Shown piece after piece: positions 36,693-45,180 of a stretch of DNA of 64,000 nt. Position 1 is the stretch's first letter. Every line of letters starts with the position of its first letter. A program made the position numbers and the translations under genes. The notes under the pieces are model-generated. The model had not been told where the DNA came from, did no database searches, and saw only the letters and a program-made list of their open reading frames with translations. Source of the DNA: Patiria miniata (lineage: Eukaryota; Echinodermata; Asteroidea; Valvatida; Asterinidae); contig NW_024037048.1 of the NCBI RefSeq assembly GCF_015706575.1, forward strand, positions 16,199,512 through 16,263,511, in the 5' to 3' direction.

Positions 36693-37493
36693 ATGAAGAT
36701 CTTCGTGGCAACCGTTCTTTCAATCGCCCTCCTTCTGGGTAACTCCGTCAACCTCCGAGCTTCCGTTACTGGGCCGGTTGCCTCGGACGGTGATGGTCCT
36801 GCAACTCAGGCATGTCCGATGTGCTGCCAGGGGTCGGCTGCAATTCCCGGCATACCAGGTTTGCCTGGGTCCTTAGGTCAACCAGGGTCAAAGGGCGAGC
36901 CAGGTCAAAAGGGTGATATTGGATCGATTGGACCTATGGGTGAGCGTGGAGCAGCTGGGCCTCAAGGGGACGAAGGCATAGGCCAGCCCGGAAAAATTGG
37001 TCCAAGAGGAGTCCCAGGTGTTGTAGGGCCAACGGGGGAAACTGGTGTCAAAGGTCAAAAGGGTGAGCCAGGGGAGACACCAGACGACTCCAACCAGCGG
37101 GTAGCATTCACCGTGGCGAGGACGAGCAGCTCGGATGCCTCTACGAGTTACGACACCCGTTTGCCCTTCCAGGCGACCGAGACGCTTCTGCCGGGTACCA
37201 GCTTCGATCTCGAGACCGGCACGTTCACGTGTGGTGTGCCGGGCACCTACGTGTTCATGTTTTCTGTGTGCAAATATCATTCCAGCAGCCGCCTGTACGT
37301 TTATCTCTGGAAGAACGGCGACGCGGTTGTCACTGGCCATAGCAATGATTCAAGTCACAATGAGCAGGTGTCTGGGAGCGCGGTGGTGGTTCTGCAGCGT
37401 GGAGATACGATGTATCTCACAATGTACGGTAGGGCGTATAGTTATTCCGATCACAGGACCTCATTCAGTGGCTTCCTCCTTTACCCCGAATAA
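36693..37493 (+). CDS. Secreted collagen-like C1q-domain protein
   Basis: A 266-residue protein in a single exon. Residues 1-24 are a signal peptide ([20 protein letters not shown] then LRAS). Cysteines follow in CPMCC (41-45), a likely inter-chain linkage. Residues about 51-128 are a collagen stretch of some 26 Gly-X-Y triplets with one interruption at DEGIGQPG. Residues about 136-266 are a C1q head: VAFTVARTS at its start, [17 protein letters not shown] in the middle, [13 protein letters not shown] and the ending FSGFLLYPE are hallmark positions. Such proteins form trimers and act outside the cell in pattern recognition, clotting or signalling; the ligand cannot be told. The start was chosen because ATG lies one base after an acceptor (TTCTGTACAG/A) and is followed by the signal peptide; the longer open frame upstream runs through intron-like sequence. 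A paralogue is expected just past the right window edge. Confidence 0.93.
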   Translation: MKIFVATVLSIALLLGNSVNLRASVTGPVASDGDGPATQACPMCCQGSAAIPGIPGLPGSLGQPGSKGEPGQKGDIGSIGPMGERGAAGPQGDEGIGQPGKIGPRGVPGVVGPTGETGVKGQKGEPGETPDDSNQRVAFTVARTSSSDASTSYDTRLPFQATETLLPGTSFDLETGTFTCGVPGTYVFMFSVCKYHSSSRLYVYLWKNGDAVVTGHSNDSSHNEQVSGSAVVVLQRGDTMYLTMYGRAYSYSDHRTSFSGFLLYPE

Positions 37494-37583
37494 ACAAAAC
37501 AATCCACAAATATAAACATACACGAGCATCGTGATGCTGATTTTTTTAATCGCTTTTCATTTTGCCGAAACAATAACCAATGA

Positions 37584-37589
37584 ATTAAA
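37584..37589 (+). terminator. Possible polyadenylation signal ATTAAA for the C1q gene
   Basis: ATTAAA lies 91 bases after the C1q stop codon, followed by AAATAATGTT. No canonical AATAAA is nearer. Weak evidence by itself. Confidence 0.35.
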
Positions 37590-37599
37590 ACAAATAATG

Positions 37600-38940
37600 T
37601 TCAATGACAATGTCACAACATATTATTATTAAGGTTTTTGCATTGCGCATGCGCCGATCTGTATACTACAATGGATTTGCCATTTTTTTTTTACTTTTAG
37701 CAAAACAAAATATTTAGCTTTATGCATAAGTATTGGGATATAGTGAAAAGTATGCGTTAAGTTTGTTGACAACGATTTTTTTTTTCATTGTATCCATTGT
37801 AGGCCTATCGGGAAGTATTGTGATAGAATATTTTTTTCAAAGCAAGCTGGGTCATAATTTTTTTTCAAAACAAAAGGTTTGCAATAAAACAGTGCCACCA
37901 TGTATCCAGAAATGTTAACAACTAAAAACAGATTGTGTTTATGGCGTTATCTCGACCAACCTGGATTTTTTAGGCCATGTTTCTGACCGCCATTTTTTTT
38001 TATTGCCACATTTGGTGAACATATAAAATAACATGTTTTTTTTCCCGAAAATAAATGCAACTTATTTGTAGAATTGGGTATTTAAAACAGATTAATTAAA
38101 CACAATAACTGTATCCTAAAGCAAACAAAGTATAAAAGACATTCAGACAAACAAACAAAATATTTTGCTACCTACCTGGATAATTTTAGGGCGTTTACTG
38201 TAACATGTTATTTTCTTCGCCTTATGTTCCCTGTATGCCCAGCACAGATAATGTCAATTAAATCAATCCCATGCATGTATCAAGTTTTATTTCATGTCAC
38301 GAAAAAAGTCTGGAGTGATTGAATCTGATTTTCTTATAGACTTTAAGCTTGGCATTTGGATTAACAATTGTTTGAAATATTCTAATGCTATTCACAGCAA
38401 TTAGAATACACTGGTTTTTATTAAATGATTGCATTATTTTAAACGTTACAATATGTGAGAATTATGTAAAAGTAACAATTGACTGGCTATGAAAACAGTA
38501 TGCATAAAACCTCATTCTGAGGATTATCAAAAGCACCACCATTGTTGATAAATACTCTCTTTTTTCGCTTGGCTTCGTTATGAAAAAAAAACCACATAAT
38601 TTTAATTACTTTCAGTTGAAACAGAAACGTGCCCACAGTAATGAAAAAAGTGGAGTTGGCTGTTGTTTTTAAAGCCCGTAAAAGTCTGACAAGTGTTTCT
38701 TGATTAAAAGACTCAAAATTATTTGAAGACTTTTATTGTTCTTAATCAGTATTACTTGATTGCATTCAAGAAACTCACTTTGAAAACATCAGTGAAAGTG
38801 TGAGCCCGTTAGATGGTAAAGAAACAATCTCAACGAAATCAAGGAAAACAAAGTACAAATTCCATTCAAGTGAGGAGGGTCTTTCAACTGGTTGGAATTG
38901 TCCTTTGTCACTTTATCATTTCAAGTGAATTTCTTTGTAT
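37600..38940. other. No recognisable gene
   Basis: AT-rich sequence between the convergent C1q and SLC12 genes. I see no exon, repeat array or element in it. Confidence 0.5.
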
Positions 38941-38946
38941 TGACTT

Positions 38947-39061
38947 TTATTTGGATGCCATATTTGGCATCCCTGCTGACAGCATATCCTTGGATAATGT
39001 CTCCAGCCAGCACATGTACATGTAAGCTGAACAAGTACGCTTCCTGGGAATAGGTAGACTC
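38947..39061 (-). CDS. SLC12A: SLC12 cotransporter, last coding exon
   Basis: Acceptor TTTGATTTCTTGCAG, then the frame reads SLPIPRKRTCSAYMYMCWLE followed by TLSKDM. This is the final C-terminal segment of Na-K-Cl / Na-Cl cotransporters (family pattern S-L-P-x-x-R-K...Y-M-x-W-L-E-x-L-S-K-D). The first base completes the methionine codon begun in the exon at 39,813-39,880. After KDM the family normally continues P-P-x-L-L-x-R-G-N and ends in a V-L-T-F-Y-like tail; here eleven unrelated residues (LSAGMPNMASK) precede a TAA stop, so the extreme C terminus is altered or truncated. The protein would be a membrane carrier for chloride with sodium and/or potassium. Intact splice signals speak for recent function; damage further upstream in the gene speaks against. 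Confidence 0.8.
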
Positions 39062-39470
39062 CTGCAAGAAATCAAAGAAAAGGTTATAATGGACCCTTCC
39101 TGCATGTCAATCAACAGTGCACATTGGCCAATCAGATCACCACTTTTGATCAGGTGACCACAGTAGCTCAGTCAGACTGGGTCACAAGCACTGTTAGATC
39201 TATTGCTCACCCCGCCCCCATTTTTTGCACCAGCAGTTAACACCCCCCCCCCCCCCCAGTATTCTGTAAATAGTGCCCTTTTTACACAAGTAACTTTTAG
39301 TTTTTACACAAGCGTCCTTAGTTTTGTTTAAAAAGTTTCTTGTTTCGCCAGCGGCTTTTAAAGAATTTTTGGTATTTCGTGTAAACGTCAGCAATTGTGC
39401 CGCCATGAAAAGCGCCACCCATTGACCTACCGCCGTTTGCGAGTTAACCACGCCCCTTAGACAACTCTAT
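39062..39470. other. SLC12 intron with C run
   Basis: Holds a 15-base C run near 39,243-39,257 and nothing else recognisable. Confidence 0.4.
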
Positions 39471-39471
39471 A

Positions 39472-39651
39472 AGCCGTTTCGCGGATACCGCCATATCTTT
39501 GAATTATTGTTTTTGAGGGGGGGGGGGCAGGCATTACAATGAAAATACGTCTCATCATGCAACTGTAGCTGAGAATGATGGCATGGCTTTTCAATGTAAT
39601 GCCCCCCCCCCCCCCCCCCATTTCAAAGATGGCGGTATCCGTGAAACGGCT
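39472..39651. mobile_element. Foldback element with poly-G/poly-C arms
   Basis: Inverted ends AGCCGTTTCGCGGATACCGC and AGCCGTTTCACGGATACCGC. Just inside the arms one side carries a G run (39,517-39,528) and the other a C run (39,603-39,619), so the homopolymers also pair. It lies in the last intron of the SLC12 gene. Confidence 0.8.
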
Positions 39652-39812
39652 CATGGAATTTTTGTACGTTAACTTTTGTTTGTCTCAGATTTTGGCGTTC
39701 TGCGTCCATTTGTATATCATGTTTAGACAATATTTTACAAGCTGCGTTGACGCAATTCCACCGTGATAGGTTAATTGTCCGATAGTGGCCATTATCGCCG
39801 GTTTGTACTTAC

Positions 39813-39880
39813 ATGACAATGAGCTGAGCCTCCTGGGAATGTTGGCGAAGCAATTCACGGATCCGCATCTGTCTGTTGGT
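39813..39880 (-). CDS. SLC12A: SLC12 cotransporter, penultimate exon
   Basis: A 68-nt exon, acceptor TTTTTTTCTTTCAG, donor AT/GTAAGTA, reading TNRQMRIRELLRQHSQEA then QLIV(M). Matches the SLC12 pattern T-x-R-Q-x-R-x-x-E-L-L...H-S...A-x-x-I-V-M in the cytoplasmic C-terminal domain. It starts on a codon boundary, fitting the upstream exon ending LNEK at 40,355, and ends two bases into a codon, fitting 39,061. Confidence 0.85.
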
Positions 39881-40354
39881 CTGAAAGAAAAAAAAAAGAT
39901 TTCAGGCGAAAAAATGTTGTGATTTATTGATGTTTACTAGAGTCAAGTTCCATGCACTTGGCAAATCAAATGAACTGAGAGTTGTACGAAAAATGGATTG
40001 AAAGTGATCAATCTCATTATTGAAAATCAGCCTCCAGAATGTCAAAGGTTGGACCCAATTAATAGATGTTGCAAGACTGGAATTAAAATCACAAAAACCA
40101 GGGACTTAGCGTAAAGCGGATACTGGGAAAGCTTTAAGTGTATTGCCTCCATGCATGGACAAAAGAGGGCGCTTTATAGTCAAACAAGCAGAAGCCGGAA
40201 TGAGGGACACTTCACTGGTTCACTCATGCTAGTTATCGTGTATATGGAACCAGCATTTATAAGTCACGATGGCGCCCAAATGTCCCTCGTTTATAGTTTT
40301 CTCTGTGGAGGGGGGGGGGGGGGGGGGTGCTTGAGCGCAAGGAGGAGATTCTAC

Positions 40355-40674
40355 CTTCTCGTTGAGCGTAAAGACTTCCTCCTTGCTGATCTTCCAAGGA
40401 AACTTCTCCGTGGTCTCGCCTGCTTCCTCATCCAGCATCCAGGGTTTGGACAGCTCCTTGAACCGTCTCAGGCTCTACTCCTTGGGCTTCTTGTTCAGGT
40501 CCGGGATGACCTCCACGTCCGAGCAGTTGATGCGGAACTTGCTGAGCATGTTGGCCATGTTCATCTTCTCCCTGTCCATTTGCTCTTTCTTGCCCGTGGT
40601 GGCAAAGACGCGCAGCTTGCATTTCTCCCAGGTGGATTTCATGGAGATGAGGTGATCGATGAGTAGGATCAAGC
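40355..40674 (-). pseudogene. SLC12A: SLC12 C-terminal exon with in-frame stop (copy 1)
   Basis: Acceptor ACCACCCCCAG, donor AAG/GTAGAATC, 320 nt. It reads GLILLIDHLISMKSTWEKC, KLRVFATTGKKEQMDREKMN, MANMLSKFRINCSDVEVIPD, LNKKPKE, a TAG stop (40,475-40,477), then SLRRFKELSKPWMLDEEAGE, TTEKFPWKISKEEVFTLNEK. This is the SLC12 C-terminal domain (x-L-L-I-x-x-L...K-W-x-x-C-K-x-R-V-F, M-A-x-x-L-S-K-F-R-I, D-x-x-V-x-x-D-x-N-x-K-P). All else is in frame, so the stop looks like one substitution (GAG to TAG). A 19-base G run lies about 25 bases past the donor in the intron. Confidence 0.85.
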
Positions 40675-40721
40675 CTGGGGGTGGTGGGAGGTGGGGGCGG
40701 AGGTTGGGAGGGGGGGGGTTT

Positions 40722-41070
40722 CACAAACAAAAATTATACAGAGCATTATATAAAGCATGTGTTTCTTTAGACATGCAGCCATCCAGAATAACCTGAGAGA
40801 TCTCTGAAAGGCTCCATGAAATGAATTGGACACTGAAACATATAATAAAATAATCAGGCCAACCGAGAACCAAAAGTGTGGTGTTTTCTACTACATACAA
40901 AAAACAACTGTGTACGTAGGGTAGGTAATATCTGTTTTTGGGGTTTGACATTTCTATAGCCTGGGTGGGATGATAGTCATTGAACTTTTTTCTCTATTTT
41001 GCATGCATTAGTTAACAAGTGAATCATTCTGCACTACTGACCAACTTGCACAAAAAGAAATATAAAGTTT
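40722..41070. other. SLC12 intron, no exon seen
   Basis: Nothing recognisable beyond ordinary AT-rich sequence between exon copies. Confidence 0.4.
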
Positions 41071-41130
41071 ATAGTTTTCACTGTGGGGGGGGGGGGGGGG
41101 GAGGGCTTGATCCCAAGGAGGAGATTCTAC

Positions 41131-41290
41131 CTTCTCTTTGAGCGTGGTGACTTCTTCCTTGCTGATCTTCCAAGGAAACTTCTCCGTAGTCTCCAGGCTG
41201 CTTCCTCATCCAGCATCCAGTGTTTGTGGAGCTCCTTGATTATTGTGTTGGTTTGGATCTTACCCAACCAACAGCACAGAACTCCATCTT
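41131..41290 (-). pseudogene. SLC12A: SLC12 exon fragment (copy 3), degraded
   Basis: Same donor AAG/GTAGAATC with a G run just past it. It aligns with the ELSKPWMLDEE...PWKISKEEV segment of 40,355-40,674 but with small deletions in the acidic stretch, and its other end reads KIQTNTIIKEL instead of SLRRFKEL, as in the copy at 42,902-43,043. Not translatable as a whole. Confidence 0.7.
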
Positions 41291-41639
41291 GGGCAAAATC
41301 TTGTCCTTGTACCAGCCTTCAGAAAAAGAAAAAAAACAATCAATTGTTATTTAATGATCGTTAACTTGGTTATCGTTAAGATCGGAGTAAACCTGAAGTT
41401 AACACAACCTAGATATACCTCACGGTATACCAAACGTTAAATCTGACACCGTGGCAGCAAGGAGATTTCCACCTTTCTATGAATATGCCTTTGAATGAGC
41501 ATGATGACTATTTATAAAAGATCATACTCGGCAATAGGGATAGTCAGTGGAAAGAACTTGGGACAGGTGTGTACAAAGTTACGCGCAAGACTCAGACTTG
41601 TTTTAAGCGAATTACTGAGAAGACGACCATAATTATTGG

Positions 41640-41985
41640 TAATGAGGATACTTTTAATTATGGAGTAGATTAATCATCTTGGTTAGGGGGATATTTTTTA
41701 GAAGGGAATTATGGAGGAGACTAACCATCTTGGCTAGGAGGATATTTTTTTAGAAGGGAATTACAGAGGAGACTAACCATCTTGGCTAGAAGAATATCTT
41801 TTAGAAGGGAATTATGGAGGAGAGGAACCATCATGGTTAGAAGGATATTTGTTTTAGAAGGGATTTATGGAGAAGACTAACCATCTTGGCTAAAAGGACA
41901 TTTTTTAGAAGGAATTTATGGAAGAGACTAACTATCTTGGCTAGGAGGATTTTTTTTAGAAGGGAATTATGAAGAAGACCAAAGA
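41640..41985. repeat. Minisatellite, reverse orientation of the 26-29 kb array
   Basis: About seven units reading GAGACTAACCATCTTGGCTA / GGAGGATATTTTTTAGAAGG / GAATTATG, the reverse complement of the unit in the large arrays at 26,420-29,712 and 56,770-58,610. It lies inside the SLC12 exon duplication zone. Confidence 0.9.
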
Positions 41986-42203
41986 TTTTAGGTGGAAAAT
42001 GGACTGGAATATTGATGTTTAATATGTCGAGTTCCACTTGGCAAAGAAAATGAACTAATTATGAGTTGTTCAATTTCCACTGAAAGTGATCAATACTCAT
42101 TTTTGAAAAATCACCCACCAGAATGTCAAAGGTTGGACGCAATTAAAGATATTGCAAGACTGGACTTAAAATCACAAAAACCAGGGACAAAGCGTTAAGT
42201 TAT

Positions 42204-42431
42204 GGAAGACAGATAGTGCCACTCAATGAGTGTGAATATATTTTTTTGGTGCGTGTGAAAATATTTTTTTGTACAGCGGCCGCCACTTATTATGACGACT
42301 TATGTGGCGGCCGCCACTTATTATCTGGCGGCCGCCACATAATAAGTGGCGGCCGGTGTGCAAAAAAAATATATTTTCACACGCACCAAAAAAATGTATT
42401 CACACTCATTGAGTGGCACTATCCATCTTCC
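42204..42431. mobile_element. MITE with about 100-bp near-perfect arms and GCGGCCGC sites
   Basis: Ends GGAAGACAGATAGTGCCACT and GGAAGATGGATAGTGCCACT, continuing inward through GTGAATA, TTTTTTTGGTGCGTGTGAAA and GCGGCCGCCACTTATTAT. The GCGGCCGC octamer occurs several times, near the centre. It splits a segment (42,080-42,500) that is otherwise a copy of 40,000-40,220. Confidence 0.85.
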
Positions 42432-42677
42432 GTATAAAGTGGATACTGGGAAGAGCTCTAAGTGTATTGTCTCCATGCATGGACAAAAGAGGGCGCTTTA
42501 TAGTCAAACAAGCAGAAGCCGGAATGAGGGACACTTCACTGGTTCACTCATGCTGGATATCGTTCATTTTGGTACCAGCATTTATAAGCCACGATGGCGC
42601 CCAAATGGCCCTCGTTTATAGTTTTCTCTGTGGAGGGGGGGGGGGGGGGGGGCTTGAGTGCAAGAAGGAGATTCTAC

Positions 42678-42842
42678 CTTCTCGTTGAGCGTAGTGACTA
42701 CTTTCTTGCTGATCTTCCAAGGAAACTTCTCCGTGGTCTCCCCTGCTTCCTCATCCAGCATCCAGGGTTTGGACAGCTCCTTGAACCGTCTCAGGCTCTA
42801 CTCCTTGGGCTTCTTGTTCAGGTCCGGGATGACCTCCACGTC
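42678..42842 (-). pseudogene. SLC12A: SLC12 C-terminal exon with the same stop (copy 2), truncated
   Basis: Matches the second half of 40,355-40,674, including donor AAG/GTAGAATC and the identical TAG at 42,798-42,800. At 42,842, within the codons for DVEVIPD, homology ends and the sequence changes to the TATAGTTTTCACTATAGAAG start of the next copy. The segment 42,080-42,842 as a whole duplicates about 40,000-40,515. Confidence 0.85.
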
Positions 42843-42901
42843 TATAGTTTTCACTATAGAAGGGGGGGGGGGGGTGCTTGAGCGCAAGGAGGAGATTCTA
42901 C

Positions 42902-43043
42902 CTTCTCTTTGAGCATGGTGACTTCTTCCTTGCTGATCTTCCAAGGAAATGTTTGGTCTCCAGGCTCCTTCCTCATCCAGCATCCAGGGTTTGGAGAGCT
43001 CCTTGATGATTGTGTTGGTCTTGATCTTACCCAACCCACCAAT
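42902..43043 (-). pseudogene. SLC12A: SLC12 exon variant (copy 4), frameshifted
   Basis: Acceptor GGTTTCCGTCTAG, donor AAG/GTAGAATC. Reads IGGLGKIKTNTIIKELSKPW then MLDEEGAW, after which a deletion in the acidic loop shifts the frame, so the P-W-K-I-S-K-E-E-V segment is out of frame. The entry differs from copies 1 and 2. It may be a separate, alternative version of the exon or a piece spliced from elsewhere. Confidence 0.7.
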
Positions 43044-43059
43044 CTAGACGGAAACCAAT

Positions 43060-43770
43060 CAGGAAAGAAAATTTGAATGCATTTGCTCTAAATAAATTGT
43101 GTCCAGGTCTTGGAAAAGACTAACGTTAGCGCTGCGAAAAACCTGGACAAATCTGGTTTAATGATCTTGTTATACATTTTGCAACTTTGACTTAATTTTT
43201 TAAAGACCTGCTTGCATTTTACTCAAACTGTTCATCAAAATTCATCCCGCAAAGTCTTCTTCAAGTACTCAACTGTGAGTACACATTTCGGTACACAAAA
43301 TACGGTACTCGAACAACAGTTCCTATTGTCCTCCAACGCCAGTTTGTGCACTAAGTCTATGGGAAAGGTTTAGATCAGGAAACAAAGGAAAACACAAAGC
43401 CAATTAAGCCTCGGAAGCATAGCAGAAAACGACAGTGTTCGTATATTTTAAATGCAATTTGTGTTTTTCTTTTAATGCAAACAAATATTATACGCATTAT
43501 ACCAGTATGTCCAAAGGAAATGTCCGTCTGACTATTTTTGAAATAACTACAAAACCATGAAGTCCAATTTGAAAAAGTTTGATTGTGCAGATACTCCCTA
43601 TCTTGGCCTCAACCCCGATGAGTTTCATTTAATTTCAGTCACGCATCACTGCACACTTGTCAATTGATCACAACAACATTTTGGGACACTGTGACCAAGT
43701 TCCTTGCCTTAATCAATTTCAGTGCTGTGTTAAGTAAGCTGTGTAAAATCCTGCATGTTGTGAAAAGGGC
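43060..43770. other. No recognisable gene
   Basis: Next upstream exons of the SLC12 gene (membrane part) would be expected in this direction but none is found before the Penelope-like element. Confidence 0.45.
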
Positions 43771-43775
43771 TGCAA

Positions 43776-43860
43776 TTGGGATTGGAATCATTTGCCTGGC
43801 TATCAGTCATCACGGCAAGACCTCGGTTTAATGCTCAAGGGCAAATGATTCCAATCCCAA
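43776..43860. repeat. Perfect 21-bp inverted repeat, 43-base spacer
   Basis: Left arm 43,776-43,796 (TTGGGATTGGAATCATTTGC+C) and right arm 43,840-43,860 are exact reverse complements. It sits about 100 bases outside the Penelope-like element. Confidence 0.9.
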
Positions 43861-44054
43861 ACCACATCAGACTTTATTTTCCACAGACACTTTTTTGGGG
43901 GCATAATGTATGACAATTAATAATGATATAGGATGAGATTTGAAGGTTTGCATGGTGAAAGATACTAAGACAAGATAAGTTTGGCAGTAGCACCATGTGA
44001 ATAAAACTCTTTTCTGAGTATGTGTGGTTCTGAAAAGAACCGGAGGGACTCAGC

Positions 44055-44088
44055 GTTGCAAACAGTATGCTCTGCCCGTCGATCAGGA
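44055..44088 (-). ncRNA. Degenerate hammerhead-like core, left arm of the element
   Basis: The minus strand reads CCTGATCGACGGGCAGAG...CTGTTTGCAACGCTGAG. Compared with the right arm it has one extra base in the CTGANGA box and GCAAC instead of GAAAC, so it should not be active. Confidence 0.3.
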
Positions 44089-44342
44089 GAATGAAGGATT
44101 CCAACGATGATGCGATGTTATAAGGATGGGTGCGGTGAGGCGTGAGAAGGATGCAAACTGGTGAAGCTCGAAACCGGTGAAGCTGAGACAGGATGCAAGT
44201 TGACTGAAGGATGCTGGATGATCACTGGAGCGTGTCAGTACACAGTGAGGGGGCAAAGGGGAAGGAGCTCAGGGGTATAGTTGGCTTCTCTGATACGTCG
44301 GGGGTACCAGCGGTCGATGCTACTGAGTATTTCTGCTTGGCT

Positions 44343-44804
44343 TCAGTTGATCGGGTGATCTTCGGTGTGGGAGTGTTTGACAATGGAAGATTTCTTGAAG
44401 TCTCCCTTCCTGCCATGGGCTTTGCGTTCATTGAGTCTGGTGGGGAGGTCCCTGCCAGTCTCGCCGATATACACTTTGCCACATTGACATGGAATCTTGT
44501 ACACTCCTGGTCTGCATTCAGGGTCACACCGATCCTTGTGTGAAGTCAGCAGGTTCTGCATCTTCAGAGGGGCTGTGTGGAAGACTCGAATTCCATGCTT
44601 TTGGAGGATGCGCTGGATGTGATGAGAAGTGGTGCCTAAGTAGGGGAGGGTGATCGAACTAGGGGCCCTAACTAGTTGGCTTTGGGTATAGGAGACCCTA
44701 CGGCCGGGAATGGTTCTTGGGTCTTGTGTCTTGACTTGGCTGGTATCCGTTGCGCTGCAGTGCTGTGGTGATGTGATGGAGTTCTTGAGGTAGGTGTTCA
44801 TCAT
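44343..44804 (-). CDS. GIY-YIG endonuclease segment of a Penelope-like element (partial)
   Basis: A 153-codon frame. Residues about 52-90 (ITLPYLGTTSHHIQRILQKH, GIRVFHTAPLKM) resemble the linker after the reverse transcriptase; residues 93-97 CDPEC precede the nuclease; GVYKIPCQCGKVYIGETGR (100-118) gives the GIY and YIG motifs, followed by the conserved arginine in TRLNERK. SSIVKHSHTEDHPIN continues the domain. The frame starts at the hairpin at 44,764-44,850, so the reverse transcriptase part is missing and the element cannot be autonomous. The full elements copy RNA into DNA at nicked chromosomal sites. A more 3' piece of a related element, on the other strand, is at 60,433-60,663. Confidence 0.85.
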   Translation of the reverse strand: MMNTYLKNSITSPQHCSATDTSQVKTQDPRTIPGRRVSYTQSQLVRAPSSITLPYLGTTSHHIQRILQKHGIRVFHTAPLKMQNLLTSHKDRCDPECRPGVYKIPCQCGKVYIGETGRDLPTRLNERKAHGRKGDFKKSSIVKHSHTEDHPIN

Positions 44805-44850
44805 CTGCGACGATGAACACCTACCTCAAGAACTCCATCACATCACCACA
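44764..44850. repeat. Perfect hairpin: 39-bp arms, 9-base loop
   Basis: Arms 44,764-44,802 and 44,812-44,850 are exact reverse complements (TGTGGTGATGTGATGGAGTT at the outer end). It joins the end of the coding segment to the right arm of the element, marking where the sequence turned back on itself during insertion. Confidence 0.97.
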
Positions 44851-44933
44851 ACTTCACCAGTTTGCATCCTTCTCATGCCTCACCGCACCCATCCTTATAT
44901 AACATTGCATCATCATTGGAATCCCTCATTCTC

Positions 44934-44964
44934 CTGACGACGGGCAGAGCATACTGTTTGAAAC
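44934..44964 (+). ncRNA. Hammerhead-like ribozyme core remnant
   Basis: CTGACGA at 44,934-44,940 and GAAAC at 44,960-44,964 flank GGGCAG-AGCATA-CTGTTT, which can form a short stem II. These are two of the three conserved boxes of a hammerhead; Penelope-like elements are known to carry such ribozymes in their terminal repeats. I could not place the cleavage strand, so activity is not claimed. Confidence 0.4.
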
Positions 44965-45180
44965 GTTGAGTCCCTCCGGTTCTTTTCAGAACCACACATA
45001 CTCAGAAAAGAGATTTATTCACATGGTGCTACCGCAAAACTTATCTTGTCTTAATAATGATATACTTAGTGTCATGTTAACAATAAAACTTTTTAAGTCT
45101 AACGTTAGTTTTGTTTTAGTTATGATTTTAGTAATGTAAGATGATTTGATATGATGGAGTTGAGATAATCTGTCGCCTAC

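Larger units (their letters stand above)
43966..45053 (-). mobile_element. Penelope-like element remnant with inverted arms
   Basis: Left arm about 43,966-44,167 and right arm about 44,850-45,053 are inverted copies (both contain CCAGTTTGCATCCTTCTCA, GCAGAGCATACTGTTTG and CTCCGGTTCTTTTCAGAACC). Between them is a minus-strand GIY-YIG endonuclease segment but no reverse transcriptase. Penelope-like elements are known for terminal repeats in direct or inverted order, 5' truncation and GIY-YIG endonucleases, which all fit. It lies directly downstream of the last endophilin exon found in copy Y. Confidence 0.8.

Noticed and set aside
40151..40666. 171-codon plus-strand open frame over the SLC12 exon
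   Set aside because: It is the antisense of the SLC12 exon at 40,355-40,674, whose minus-strand reading matches the family.
44211..44543. 110-codon plus-strand open frame
   Set aside because: Antisense of the GIY-YIG endonuclease frame.
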